The notes: generated by a model from the letters alone, not told the origin. A DNA stretch of 9,173 nt from Gammaproteobacteria bacterium (GCA_027297825.1 JAPUHH010000043.1:1-9173), one strand, 5' to 3'. Shown: positions 1 to 7,654, numbered from the stretch's first letter. A program made the numbers and translations.

Positions 1-537
1 AATGGTGTCGGCTATGAGTTAGAGGTTCCGATGTCAACGTTTTATGAGTTGCCAGATAGCGGTGCAAGCGTAATGCTGTATACGCATTTATTAGTGCGCG
101 ATGATGCGCATATCTTATATGCATTTAAGCATGTGCAAGATCGAAGCCTGTTTCGAAATCTATTAAAAGTAAATGGCGTGGGCGCCAAGATGGCCTTGGC
201 GATACTTTCCGGCATGGATGTGCATGCATTTACGGACTGCATACACAATGGTGATGCTGATGCATTAATTCGACTTCCCGGTGTAGGTCGGAAGACAGCC
301 GAGCGGCTCATTCTTGATATGCGCGACCGACTCGATAAAAATTCTGCAAGCGATCATTCAAACAATGGTGCAAATGACAGCGTTCGCCAACAAAGCCCAA
401 TTGAAGATGCAGTATCTGCACTAATTTCCTTGGGCTATAAACCAAATGACGCAAGTCGCATGGTGAGTAAAGTCGACACACAAGATCAGAACAGTGAAGA
501 AATTATACGTTCTGCTTTAAAGTCTAGCTTGTCATGA
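1..537 (+). CDS. ruvA: Holliday junction branch migration protein RuvA (5' end outside window)
   Basis: RuvA binds four-way Holliday junctions as a tetramer and loads the RuvB motor for branch migration in recombinational repair. The open frame runs from base 1, and its first residues (NGVGYELEVP) match the middle of the RuvA N-terminal OB domain. By comparison with the E. coli protein, about 21 residues are missing upstream, so the ATG at 31 is internal rather than the start. Visible parts in order: the acidic-pin region (RDDA, two acidic residues as expected), two helix-hairpin-helix motifs (VNGVGAKMALAIL and LPGVGRKTAERL), a variable Ser/Asn-rich linker, and the C-terminal RuvB-binding domain (LGYKPNDASRMVSK). 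The 178 visible codons plus the missing part fit the usual length of about 200 residues. ruvB follows after 25 bases, a normal ruvAB pair. Identification is secure. Confidence 0.97.
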   Translation, partial: NGVGYELEVPMSTFYELPDSGASVMLYTHLLVRDDAHILYAFKHVQDRSLFRNLLKVNGVGAKMALAILSGMDVHAFTDCIHNGDADALIRLPGVGRKTAERLILDMRDRLDKNSASDHSNNGANDSVRQQSPIEDAVSALISLGYKPNDASRMVSKVDTQDQNSEEIIRSALKSSLS

Positions 538-562
538 AGCGATTACTAAAGGATTAACATCA

Positions 563-1636
563 ATGCCTGATATAGAAACATCTCGTATTGTCGATACACA
601 TATAGAAAAAGATGAAGTGGCTGCAGAAAATGCAATCCGACCGCGCACATTGGACGAATTTATTGGGCAAACAAAAGTACGTGAGCAGATGGATATTTTT
701 ATTACTGCTGCAAAACAACGCAAGGAAGCATTGGACCACGTGCTCATTTTTGGTCCTCCAGGTTTAGGCAAGACTACCTTGTCCCATATTATCGCCAATG
801 AAATGCAGGTTAATCTGCGGCATACGTCGGGCCCTGTGATTGAGCGCCCTGGGGATTTGGCCGCAATTCTCACATATCTTGAAGTCAATGATGTGTTGTT
901 TGTGGACGAAATTCATCGTCTCAGCCCGGTTGTAGAAGAAGTGCTATACCCCGCCATGGAAGATTTTCAGCTCGACATTATGATTGGTGAAGGACCTGCC
1001 GCAAGATCGATAAAGCTAGACTTGCCACCCTTTACATTGGTGGGTGCGACCACGCGTGCTGGGTTACTTACTTCACCGTTGCGAGATCGTTTCGGAATTG
1101 TGCAACGACTCGAGTTTTATACCACTGAAGAGCTAACCGTTATTGTAGGTCGTTCTGCGAAAATACTGGGCGTGCAAATAAATGATGAGGGCGCGGAACA
1201 AATCGCACGGCGCTCACGGGGTACTCCAAGAATTGCAAATCGTCTTTTAAGGCGAGTGCGAGATTATGCGCAAGTAAAATCTAATGGAGTAATTACGAGT
1301 CGAAATGCAAGCTTAGCCTTAGATATGTTGAGTGTGGATGAGAATGGGTTTGATAATATGGATCGACGCTTATTGCTCGCGATCATTGAAAAGTTTGAAG
1401 GTGGTCCGGTAGGGGTAGATAGTCTTGCCGCTGCGATTGGAGAAGAGCGTGGCAACATCGAAGATGTAATCGAGCCATATCTAATTCTAAAAGGTTTTGT
1501 TATGCGTACTCCACGCGGCAGAGTTGCCACGGGCCATGCGTATCGACATTTTGGCATCAAAATTCCGCAAAGCAATCATAGTCAGTCGTTGGAAGTTGAA
1601 TTAGATGCAGATTTGATTACCAATACAACACAGTGA
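563..1636 (+). CDS. ruvB: Holliday junction branch migration ATPase RuvB
   Basis: RuvB is the hexameric AAA+ motor that pumps DNA through the RuvA-bound Holliday junction using ATP. The 357-residue protein has all landmarks: Walker A GPPGLGKT (64-71), Walker B LFVDEIHR (112-119), sensor 1 GATTRAG (161-167), the arginine finger in SPLRDRF (R174), sensor 2 GTPRIANR (220-227), and a C-terminal winged-helix domain (about 260-335, with EERGNIEDVIEPYL and RTPRGR). The N-terminal block around IRPRTLDEFIGQ is also typical. The ATG at 563 has an AAAGGA Shine-Dalgarno at 548-553, nine bases upstream, which supports the start. The tail after residue 335 is variable in the family. It lies 25 bases behind ruvA and is probably co-transcribed with it. 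No missing residues were noticed. Confidence 0.98.
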   Translation: MPDIETSRIVDTHIEKDEVAAENAIRPRTLDEFIGQTKVREQMDIFITAAKQRKEALDHVLIFGPPGLGKTTLSHIIANEMQVNLRHTSGPVIERPGDLAAILTYLEVNDVLFVDEIHRLSPVVEEVLYPAMEDFQLDIMIGEGPAARSIKLDLPPFTLVGATTRAGLLTSPLRDRFGIVQRLEFYTTEELTVIVGRSAKILGVQINDEGAEQIARRSRGTPRIANRLLRRVRDYAQVKSNGVITSRNASLALDMLSVDENGFDNMDRRLLLAIIEKFEGGPVGVDSLAAAIGEERGNIEDVIEPYLILKGFVMRTPRGRVATGHAYRHFGIKIPQSNHSQSLEVELDADLITNTTQ

Positions 1637-1655
1637 TTCAGTTCATTATTTAAAG

Positions 1656-1673
1656 TACTAATTGAGCTTAGTA
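1656..1673 (+). other. Small inverted repeat in the ruvB-ybgC gap
   Basis: TACTAA (1656-1661) and TTAGTA (1668-1673) form a perfect 6-bp stem with a TTGAGC loop in the 45-base ruvB-ybgC gap. The stem is all weak pairs except one G-C pair, and no T-run follows, so it is not an intrinsic terminator. It sits just upstream of the ybgC start, which has no clear Shine-Dalgarno. It could be incidental or a weak mRNA structure at the join of the two gene sets. Confidence 0.3.
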
Positions 1674-1681
1674 ATTCAACT

Positions 1682-2107
1682 ATGAAGCCCTATGTTTGGC
1701 ACGCGCGTGTATATTATGAAGATACCGATGCTGGTGGCGTGGTGTACTATGCCAATTACCTAAAATTTATGGAGCGTGCGCGAACCGAGTGGTTGCGTTC
1801 TCTTGGGACCGAGCAAGATGAATTAGCGCAAAACCTGAACGTTTTGTTTGCAGTGCGGTCAGTAAATATTGAGTATAAGCAACCTGCTAGATTTAATGAT
1901 TCATTAAGCATTACGGTTGAGCCTTTTGCGTTAAAGCCAGCCAGTGTTTCATTTAAACAAAGCATCGGAATAAATAGCCAAAAAATGGATCTGCTTACAA
2001 CGGCAGAAGTGAATATTGTTTGCTTGAGCGCTAGTGATTTCTCACCTCAGTCAATTCCAAAAAGTTTGTTCACAGAAATAGATAGGGAGATAAAAAGTGC
2101 ATGTTGA
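1682..2107 (+). CDS. ybgC: Tol-Pal-associated acyl-CoA thioesterase YbgC
   Basis: YbgC is a cytoplasmic 4-hydroxybenzoyl-CoA-thioesterase-type hotdog protein that hydrolyses acyl-CoA esters and is almost always encoded beside tolQRAB-pal. The 141-residue length is usual. The diagnostic active-site segment is at residues 11-36: YYEDTDAGGVVYYANYLKF, with the Asp of DTDAGG (D16) the probable catalytic residue, followed by MERARTEWL. The rest follows the family pattern, for example VNIEYKQPARFNDSL and the late strand with AEVNIVCL. The ATG at 1682 gives the expected N-terminus although no good Shine-Dalgarno is visible. Its last codons overlap the tolQ start by 11 bases, which suggests translational coupling. 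The physiological substrate, possibly phospholipid-related, cannot be read from sequence. Confidence 0.95.
   Translation: MKPYVWHARVYYEDTDAGGVVYYANYLKFMERARTEWLRSLGTEQDELAQNLNVLFAVRSVNIEYKQPARFNDSLSITVEPFALKPASVSFKQSIGINSQKMDLLTTAEVNIVCLSASDFSPQSIPKSLFTEIDREIKSAC
2084..2089 (+). promoter_or_regulatory. Shine-Dalgarno site supporting the GTG start of tolQ
   Basis: AGGGAG lies seven bases before GTG 2097, inside the end of ybgC. There is no nearby in-frame ATG, and this site plus the N-terminal match to TolQ decides the GTG start. Confidence 0.7.
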
Positions 2108-2795
2108 TACGAGTATTTTAGGCTTAATCGGCAATGCTAGTTTGCTGGTGCAGTTGGTAATGCTGTTATTGCTCGTCGCATCTGTCGTTTCTTGGACCAT
2201 GATTGTGAGTAAGTGGAAAATCATCCGAGATGCGCGAAATCTAGCAAATGTATTTGAAGATAATTTTTGGTCTGGAACAGACTTAACTTCTTTGTACGAA
2301 AAAGTTAGATTAAAAAGAGATCCTCCGGGTATGGAGCGTATTTTTATTGCAGGCTTTAAAGAATATGTGCGCTTACACCGACAACATAAGGTTTCACCCA
2401 TAGCCATTTCAGATACCGCATTGCGTTCTATGAAAGTGGCTATGTCGCGTGAAGTAGAAGCGTTAGAGCACTATCTTTCTTTTCTTGCCACGGTGGGGTC
2501 AACCTCTCCCTATATTGGTCTGTTTGGAACGGTGTGGGGGATTATGAATTCATTTCGTGCGTTGGCTGATGTGCAACAAGCTACATTATCAGCAGTCGCA
2601 CCAGGAATTGCCGAGGCCTTAATCGCCACCGCGATGGGGCTATTTGCAGCAATACCTGCTGTTATTGCTTATAACCGCTATTCCACCGATGTGGAGCGTT
2701 TGGTGATTCGTTATGACAATTTCGTCGAGGAATTCACCGCTTTATTGCAAAGACAGGCCCTAACCAAAGATATGGATATGCAGGCGAGCGCTTAA
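2097..2795 (+). CDS. tolQ: Tol-Pal motor stator protein TolQ
   Basis: TolQ is the inner-membrane, MotA/ExbB-family subunit that, with TolR, forms the proton channel energising TolA. The 232-residue protein shows three membrane segments: about 16-38 (LLVQLVMLLLLVASVV), about 128-152 (LATVGSTSPYIGLFGTVWGIM) and about 170-192 (IAEALIATAMGLFAAIPAVI), with a large cytoplasmic loop between the first two. T145 and T178 correspond to the channel-lining threonines known from E. coli, and the GLFGTVWGIM and GLFAAIPA motifs are intact. Translation begins at GTG, 11 bases inside ybgC, with a good Shine-Dalgarno. tolR follows four bases after the stop, as expected for subunits made together. Confidence 0.98.
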   Translation: MHVDTSILGLIGNASLLVQLVMLLLLVASVVSWTMIVSKWKIIRDARNLANVFEDNFWSGTDLTSLYEKVRLKRDPPGMERIFIAGFKEYVRLHRQHKVSPIAISDTALRSMKVAMSREVEALEHYLSFLATVGSTSPYIGLFGTVWGIMNSFRALADVQQATLSAVAPGIAEALIATAMGLFAAIPAVIAYNRYSTDVERLVIRYDNFVEEFTALLQRQALTKDMDMQASA

Positions 2796-2799
2796 GATC

Positions 2800-3246
2800 A
2801 TGGCCTATACGGGAATACGTCGTCGCAAACGCATGTCTGAGATTAATGTCGTGCCCTATGTTGATGTCACGTTCGTGTTGCTGGTGATTTTTATGGTCAC
2901 CGCACCGCTATTTCACCAAGGTGTAGAAGTTGAGTTGCCCAGTGCACCTGCAGAGCAGCTTGAAAAAACAGATGAAAATCAAGAGCCTCTGATCGTGTCG
3001 GTCGATCAAGCGGGGCAAATATTTGTCAATAAAGCAGATTCGCCCAAAGAACCTGTACCCGATGATTTATTTAGAAACCAAATTAGAGAAATCCTATCTA
3101 AGGAACAGGGAAGTCCTATCTATGTACGCGGAGATAAGAATGTAGATTATGGTCGTGTCGTCACTGTGATGGTAATGCTCCAAGATGCAGGCGCAGATAA
3201 TATTGGTCTCATTACCGACCCAACCATAGAAGAGTTTGAGAACTAG
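2800..3246 (+). CDS. tolR: Tol-Pal proton channel protein TolR
   Basis: TolR is the single-pass partner of TolQ, of the ExbD/MotB type. The 148-residue protein has a short basic cytoplasmic N-terminus (RRRKR), one membrane segment at about 20-38 (YVDVTFVLLVIFMVTAPL) and a periplasmic domain. D22 in the segment is the proton-carrying aspartate equivalent to E. coli D23. The pre-membrane motif MSEINVVPYVD and the periplasmic blocks PIYVRGDKNVDYGRVV and MVMLQDAGADNIGLITD are characteristic. No strong Shine-Dalgarno precedes the ATG, so coupling to tolQ four bases upstream is likely. The name ExbD is ruled out by the neighbourhood and by the TolR-like C-terminus. Confidence 0.97.
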   Translation: MAYTGIRRRKRMSEINVVPYVDVTFVLLVIFMVTAPLFHQGVEVELPSAPAEQLEKTDENQEPLIVSVDQAGQIFVNKADSPKEPVPDDLFRNQIREILSKEQGSPIYVRGDKNVDYGRVVTVMVMLQDAGADNIGLITDPTIEEFEN

Positions 3247-3252
3247 CGAAGC

Positions 3253-4170
3253 ATGGCAAAGCTTAAACGACATCTACCAATGTCGGTCACCATTGCAATT
3301 ATCATTCATGTGGCTGCAGTTTTATTGCTTGTAGTGGGCTATCAAATGAAGCGTGGAGCTGCGCCGAACCTGACCCCAACTATAAATACAGTTAAAGCAA
3401 AAGTCATAAGTTCTAAACAATTAGATGAAGATAAAAAGCGTAAACAAGAAGATATAGAACGTAAAGAATTAGAACGACAAAAACGGCTTGCAGAACAAGA
3501 GCGACTTAAACAGAAAAGGCTAAAACAAGAAGAAGAAAAAAAGAAACTCGAAGCAATGCTTGAAGTTGAAAAGAAAAATGCTCTAGAGGCACAGAAAAGT
3601 GCAGAACTAGAGCGTAAAAAAGTCGAAGAGGCGAAAAAGAAAGCTGAACTTGAAAAGAAAAAAATTGTAGAAGAAGCAAAGAAGAAAGCCGAACAGCAAA
3701 AATTAGCCGAATTAAAAAAAGTGGAAGCAGCCAAAAAGGCAGCCGCAGCAAAAAAACTAGAAGAGGCTAAAAAGTTAGCCGCAGAACAAACTGCAGAGCA
3801 AGAGCGTTTGGCAAAAATTATAGAGCAAGAAGAAGCAGAATTAAATGCAGCAGAATTAGAGGCTCAACGTGCGGCTAAATCGCGTGAAATGAGCAGGCTG
3901 ATTGCACAATACCAAGATGCAATACGCAGCAGAATACAAAGTCGATGGCGCAAACCGCTAAACGAGCAGCCAGAGGCATGGTGTAAGGTGTATGTGCTGC
4001 AAACCCCAGGGGGTTATGTAGAGAATGTGGTGGTGGAGGAATGCACGGGTGATGAGGCTTTTCGCCGCTCTGTAGAAGAAGCGGTATGGAAGTCAGATCC
4101 TTTGCCGCAACCACCTTCGCCAGAGCTATTTGATCGAGAATTACGTTTTAAATTTATACCGGAGATTTAA
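3253..4170 (+). CDS. tolA: Tol-Pal periplasm-spanning protein TolA
   Basis: TolA is anchored in the inner membrane by TolQ/TolR and reaches TolB and Pal across the periplasm. Of 305 residues, about 11-30 (SVTIAIIIHVAAVLLLVVGY) form the single membrane helix with the conserved His (H19). About 55-210 is an extremely Lys/Glu/Ala-rich long helix with AEQERL- and EEAKKKAE-like repeats. About 212-305 is the globular domain III. Domain III has YQDAIRSRIQSRWRKP, two cysteines (C244, C264) at the spacing expected for the conserved disulfide, and the PLPQPPSPELF stretch. The helical region makes the DNA strongly purine-rich on this strand at about 3430-3860. The stop overlaps the tolB start as TAATG. 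The low-complexity middle varies greatly between species, so identification rests on both ends and on context. Confidence 0.96.
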   Translation: MAKLKRHLPMSVTIAIIIHVAAVLLLVVGYQMKRGAAPNLTPTINTVKAKVISSKQLDEDKKRKQEDIERKELERQKRLAEQERLKQKRLKQEEEKKKLEAMLEVEKKNALEAQKSAELERKKVEEAKKKAELEKKKIVEEAKKKAEQQKLAELKKVEAAKKAAAAKKLEEAKKLAAEQTAEQERLAKIIEQEEAELNAAELEAQRAAKSREMSRLIAQYQDAIRSRIQSRWRKPLNEQPEAWCKVYVLQTPGGYVENVVVEECTGDEAFRRSVEEAVWKSDPLPQPPSPELFDRELRFKFIPEI

Positions 4171-5465
4171 TGAAGAGTCTGTCTAAGGTAATCAGTTTTG
4201 CATGCATGTTGTTTGTTGGGCAGTCCGCCTATGCAGTTTTAGAGATTGAAATTACTCAAGGCATTGAAGGTGCATTGCCGATTGCTATCGTTGCGTTTGC
4301 GGGGGATGTGTATACCGCGCCTGAGGTGGTAGAAAATATTGTTCGCGATGATTTGCAGCGTAGTGGATTTTTTGATGTCTTAGGCAAACAGCGCTTTCCC
4401 CAAATTGTTACCGATTCATCGCAATTAAACTATAAGGTTTGGAGAGATGCAGGTGTAGAAAGTCTACTGCTTGGTAAAGTTACTAAAGCTGGAGCAGGCC
4501 AATATCGTGTTGAGTTTCAGTTATTCGATTTGATAAGACAAAAACGATTGTTGGGCCATGTCGTACCTGCAACTATTAAAGATGTTCGTAAGGTTGGCCA
4601 CAAAATCAGCGATTTGGTGTTTGAGAAGCTTACCGGTATACGTGGTGCTTTTAGTACTCGCATTGCCTATGTCAGCACGATTAATAAAAACACCGCAAAT
4701 CAAAAATACGTTCTACAAATTGCAGATGCGGATGGCCACAATGCGCGGACGGTGTTTTCCTCCAAGAAACAACTATTGTCGCCATCATGGTCACCGGATG
4801 GTACGCGTTTAGCGTATGTATCCTTTGAAAGCGGTAATTCTGCTGTTTATGTGCAAGATATCATTCAAGGCACTCGTTCAAGAATTTCGGGGCGAGCGGG
4901 GATCAACAGTGCTCCTGCATGGTCTCCCGATGGTCGTTATTTAGCGCTCACACTTTCCGTCGGTGGCAGTCCGGATATCTATATCATGGATATGGGAGCA
5001 CGAGATATAAAGCGCCTTACCAGTGCCACTTCGATAGATACAGAGGCTTGTTGGATGCCAGACAGTAAATCGTTATTATTCACCTCAGATCGCAGTGGTG
5101 GGCCACAAATTTACCGAGTGTCTGTAAATGGCGGCAAACCAAAGCGACTTACCTTTGAGGGTGAATACAATGCAGCAGCAGATATATCGCCGGATGGTCG
5201 TTATTTAACGTTGGTGAATAATAGTGGTCACGGATTTCGTATTGCCGTCATGGACATGCAAAACCAAGCGATGCGTGTTATTAGCAATGGTAGTTTGGAC
5301 GAAGGACCTAGTTATGCTCCGAATGGAAGTATGATTATTTACGCTACTGCAGAACAGGGTCGTGGAGTACTAGCTGCAGTGAGTGCGGATGGGAGAGTGA
5401 AACAGAAGATACGATTAACCGAAGGTGATGTGCGTGAACCTACGTGGTCACCGTTTCGATTTTAA
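4170..5465 (+). CDS. tolB: Periplasmic Tol-Pal translocation protein TolB
   Basis: TolB is the soluble periplasmic protein that binds Pal and, through its mature N-terminus, TolA. The 431 residues begin with a Sec signal peptide (MKSLSK, hydrophobic core to about 17, predicted cut AYA|V after residue 22). Mature VLEIEIT corresponds to the TolA-contacting segment. An alpha/beta domain (about 30-160) precedes a six-bladed beta-propeller with repeats at SWSPDGTRLAYVS (206-218), AWSPDGRYLALT (250-261), WMPDSKSLLFTSDRSG (295-310), ISPDGRYLTL (339-348), YAPNGSMIIYAT (382-393) and closing EPTWSPF (423-429). The ATG shares one base with the tolA stop and has GGAG at 4161-4164. Length and organisation are normal. 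Confidence 0.98.
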   Translation: MKSLSKVISFACMLFVGQSAYAVLEIEITQGIEGALPIAIVAFAGDVYTAPEVVENIVRDDLQRSGFFDVLGKQRFPQIVTDSSQLNYKVWRDAGVESLLLGKVTKAGAGQYRVEFQLFDLIRQKRLLGHVVPATIKDVRKVGHKISDLVFEKLTGIRGAFSTRIAYVSTINKNTANQKYVLQIADADGHNARTVFSSKKQLLSPSWSPDGTRLAYVSFESGNSAVYVQDIIQGTRSRISGRAGINSAPAWSPDGRYLALTLSVGGSPDIYIMDMGARDIKRLTSATSIDTEACWMPDSKSLLFTSDRSGGPQIYRVSVNGGKPKRLTFEGEYNAAADISPDGRYLTLVNNSGHGFRIAVMDMQNQAMRVISNGSLDEGPSYAPNGSMIIYATAEQGRGVLAAVSADGRVKQKIRLTEGDVREPTWSPFRF

Positions 5466-5478
5466 CATTTCTTAATAG

Positions 5479-5484
5479 AGGAGG
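5479..5484 (+). promoter_or_regulatory. Strong Shine-Dalgarno site for pal
   Basis: A perfect AGGAGG stands nine bases before ATG 5494 and is the best ribosome binding site in the operon, which fits the high abundance of Pal. A nearer ATG at 5487 would have only two bases of spacing and opens just four codons before TAA 5499-5501, so 5494 is the real start. Confidence 0.85.
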
Positions 5485-5493
5485 AAATGAGTC

Positions 5494-6027
5494 ATGGCTA
5501 AACAACTATTTTATATTTTATTTGCAGGTGTATTTTTAATACTAAGTGCTTGCAGTACAAATACCAAAGAAATGCCTGGCGATGTGATTAGTGCGGATTA
5601 CGAGGGTGGAAGTGATGTTGTAGTAGGCGATGGTTCCGAGACAATGGGCCTTGATGGCGAAGGCGATTTGACGATGGGTACGCTTGGCGATGGCAGTTTG
5701 TCATCCGGGCGCGTAATTTATTTCGAATATAACAGCAGTGAAGTGCTTGATGATTCCATGCCGTTAATTGCGTCGGCTGCAGAAGTGTTGACGGGTAATC
5801 CCGCTATGCAAATGCGTTTAGAAGGCCATGCGGATGAGCGTGGTACACGCGAATTTAATCTTGCTCTAGGCGAGCGTCGTGCGCAATCTGTGCGTGAATT
5901 AATTATGCTGCAAGGTGTAAGTGGTAATCAGATTGATGTCGTTAGTTATGGCGAAGAAAAGCCTGCAGTGGTTAGTTCTGGTGAAGAGTCATGGCAGAAA
6001 AATAGAAGAGTGGAATTAATTTACTAA
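5494..6027 (+). CDS. pal: Peptidoglycan-associated outer-membrane lipoprotein Pal
   Basis: Pal tethers the outer membrane to peptidoglycan and is the outer-membrane end of the Tol system. The 177-residue precursor has a type II signal peptide with lipobox LSAC (17-20). C20 would be lipidated, and Ser at +2 agrees with outer-membrane sorting. Residues 21-70 form an acidic, Gly/Asp-rich linker. The OmpA-like domain (about 72-177) carries GHADERGTREFNLALGERRA (111-130), with D114 and R129 as the expected diaminopimelate-binding residues, then SYGEEKP and the terminal NRRVELIY. In Pseudomonas the same gene is called oprL. It lies 28 bases after tolB and 35 before cpoB. Confidence 0.98.
   Translation: MAKQLFYILFAGVFLILSACSTNTKEMPGDVISADYEGGSDVVVGDGSETMGLDGEGDLTMGTLGDGSLSSGRVIYFEYNSSEVLDDSMPLIASAAEVLTGNPAMQMRLEGHADERGTREFNLALGERRAQSVRELIMLQGVSGNQIDVVSYGEEKPAVVSSGEESWQKNRRVELIY
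5641..5700 (+). repeat. Imperfect 30-bp tandem repeat in the Pal linker
   Basis: Two adjacent 30-base units (5641-5670 and 5671-5700) encode TMGLDGEGDL and TMGTLGDGSL. By hand count they agree at 20 of 30 bases and 6 of 10 residues. It may be an old in-frame duplication lengthening the acidic linker between the lipid anchor and the OmpA-like domain, or convergent low complexity. Confidence 0.55.
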
Positions 6028-6062
6028 TTAGTGAAAATAAAAAATAGGGAGAATTGTAAAGG

Positions 6063-6911
6063 ATGAGTTTCATGAAACTGCTAATCGCGATAGCGTTAGT
6101 ACTGTTCTCTGCAATGGTTTCTGCAGGTAAAGAAACGGATGCAAAAGTCGATGCGTTAGATTCAAGAATGCAACGCATCGAACGTGTTATAGATAATCAA
6201 GCCCTACTAGGGATGGCAAAAAAGATAGAGGCCTTGCAGCGCGAGGTGCAAGAACTTCGCGGTGAAAATGAGCATCTTACACATGCAATAGAAAGGCTAA
6301 AGACACGGCAGCGCGAACAATATTTAGATATTGATCGGCGCTTACAGACTTCAATCGGAGTCAATGGCGCTACGAGTATTCCGGCCAATAATGGAGAGTT
6401 TGCAAATGATACTGTAAATGTTCAAATTACAAACGCAACAAGCTCTTCAGCTACAACTTCTTCTACCACTTCTGCTGATGCATCAGCCACAATTTCGGGC
6501 ACGACGGTGGCGAATACTGCTTCAAATGAAGCCGCGCAGGATTATAAAAATGCGTTTATCTTGTTAAAACAAGGTAAATATGATGATTCGATTGTTGCTT
6601 TTGGATTTTTTTTGCAAACTCATCCGGGTAGTAAATATGCTTCAAATGCACAATATTGGTTGGCAGAAGCGAATTATGTATCCAGGCGCTATCCGCAAGC
6701 ACTCATGGAGTTTTCAAAAGTTATCAATACCTATCCTGTAAGCTCAAAAGTTGCGGATGCAAGATTAAAACTTGGTTTCACCCATTATGAGCTGGGTCAA
6801 TATGAAGAAGCGCGAATTGAACTGACTAGGGTGCGTGCACAATTTCCAAATTCAACCGTTGCTAATCTTGCCCAGCAACGACTTGAACGGATGTCCAGAG
6901 AGGGTCATTGA
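6063..6911 (+). CDS. cpoB: Cell division coordinator CpoB (YbgF), periplasmic TPR protein
   Basis: CpoB interacts with TolA and with the PBP1B machinery and coordinates peptidoglycan synthesis with outer-membrane constriction. The 282-residue protein has a signal peptide (hydrophobic 5-19, likely cut VSA|G after 21), a coiled-coil trimerisation region (about 25-95, with DALDSRMQRIERV and KIEALQREVQELRGENEHL), a Ser/Thr/Ala-rich linker (about 120-155), and three TPR repeats (about 157-190, 194-227, 231-264). Examples are FILLKQGKYDDSIVAFGFFL, AQYWLAEANYVSRRYPQAL and LKLGFTHYELGQYEEARIEL. The start is uncertain: ATG 6063 has AGGGAGA ten bases upstream, while ATG 6072 (residue 4) has AAAGGA eight bases upstream. 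Both give a working signal peptide. It is the last gene of the Tol-Pal cluster. Confidence 0.95.
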   Translation: MSFMKLLIAIALVLFSAMVSAGKETDAKVDALDSRMQRIERVIDNQALLGMAKKIEALQREVQELRGENEHLTHAIERLKTRQREQYLDIDRRLQTSIGVNGATSIPANNGEFANDTVNVQITNATSSSATTSSTTSADASATISGTTVANTASNEAAQDYKNAFILLKQGKYDDSIVAFGFFLQTHPGSKYASNAQYWLAEANYVSRRYPQALMEFSKVINTYPVSSKVADARLKLGFTHYELGQYEEARIELTRVRAQFPNSTVANLAQQRLERMSREGH

Positions 6912-6931
6912 GTTGAAGGGCACCAACTCAA
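6908..6931 (+). other. Perfect 8-bp hairpin spanning the cpoB stop codon
   Basis: TTGAGTTG (6908-6915) and CAACTCAA (6924-6931) pair perfectly around an eight-base loop AAGGGCAC. The left arm contains the cpoB TGA stop. There is no T-run afterwards, so it is not a standard intrinsic terminator. It separates the tol-pal genes from queE and could be a processing or stabilising structure or a weak transcript boundary. Confidence 0.5.
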
Positions 6932-6945
6932 GCAATCATTAAATA

Positions 6946-7626
6946 ATGCAAGCTAAAGTTACGCCGATAGGTGCACAACCACAGTTGCAGCGGTTACGTG
7001 TCACCGAAATATTTGCCTCAATTCAAGGCGAATCAAGAACCGTGGGTGTTCCAACTATTTTTATTCGGCTAACGGGCTGTCCACTACGTTGCCAGTATTG
7101 TGATACAGCCTATGCATTTACCGGTGGAAATTGGATGAATCTCGAAGGCTTGGAAGCAAAAGTTGCAAGTTTTAATCTTAAACATGTCACGGTTACTGGC
7201 GGTGAGCCGCTTGCGCAAAAGACCTGCTTATCTTTGCTGTCCAATCTTTGTGATCAAAATTATTGTGTTTCTCTAGAAACCAGTGGAGCGCTAGATGTAA
7301 GCCAAGTGGATCCGCGAGTGATCAAAGTGATGGATATCAAAACTCCTGCTTCGAACGAAGCAGAAAAAAATCTTTGGGAAAATGTGAATTATCTGCGCGA
7401 GCAAGATCAAGTGAAATTTGTGATCTGCAATCAAGCAGATTATATTTGGTCGAAGAATATTATTGAAGAATATCAGCTAACGCATCGTTGCGAAGTTCTG
7501 TTATCGCCAAGTTATGAGCAATTAGAACCCAGGCAACTTGCAGAATGGATCTTAAAAGATCAGCTCAATGTTCGTTTTCAATTACAGCTACACAAGATAC
7601 TTTGGGGTGATAAGCCGGGCCATTAA
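6946..7626 (+). CDS. queE: 7-carboxy-7-deazaguanine synthase QueE
   Basis: QueE is a radical SAM enzyme that converts 6-carboxy-5,6,7,8-tetrahydropterin to 7-carboxy-7-deazaguanine (CDG), the ring-contraction step of queuosine synthesis. The 226 residues show VTEIFASIQGES (19-30) and the compact cluster motif CPLRCQYCDT (C45, C49, C52; the CX3CX2C form binding the 4Fe-4S cluster). Next come VTGGEPL (83-89, SAM binding), ETSG (111-114), DIKTP (130-134) and the C-terminal FQLQLHKILWGDKPGH typical of the family. ATG 6946 has no convincing Shine-Dalgarno, and an in-frame TTG at 6985 would remove the first 13 weakly conserved residues. queC follows after 28 bases. QueD, which makes the substrate, is not in this window. 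Confidence 0.97.
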   Translation: MQAKVTPIGAQPQLQRLRVTEIFASIQGESRTVGVPTIFIRLTGCPLRCQYCDTAYAFTGGNWMNLEGLEAKVASFNLKHVTVTGGEPLAQKTCLSLLSNLCDQNYCVSLETSGALDVSQVDPRVIKVMDIKTPASNEAEKNLWENVNYLREQDQVKFVICNQADYIWSKNIIEEYQLTHRCEVLLSPSYEQLEPRQLAEWILKDQLNVRFQLQLHKILWGDKPGH

Positions 7627-7654
7627 TGGCACCTGAATAATCCCTTGGTTTAAA

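Noticed and set aside
3537..3720. A-AAA-AAG (3537-3543) and A-AAA-AAA (3714-3720) slippery heptamers in tolA
   Set aside because: They arise naturally from Lys-rich coding. The -1 frame ends after a few codons to about 16 codons, and I saw no clear stimulatory structure.
3342..3751. Long open frames on the minus strand opposite tolA
   Set aside because: They are Ser/Phe/Leu-rich mirrors of the Lys/Glu-rich TolA helix, produced by purine bias of the coding strand, with no independent start signals.
4558..4812. 84-codon + frame inside tolB
   Set aside because: It lies wholly within the well-conserved TolB frame and has no ribosome site or family resemblance.
6606..6613. Run of eight T in cpoB as possible phase-variation tract
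   Set aside because: It encodes conserved TPR residues, and the tract is short; no sign of a frameshift.
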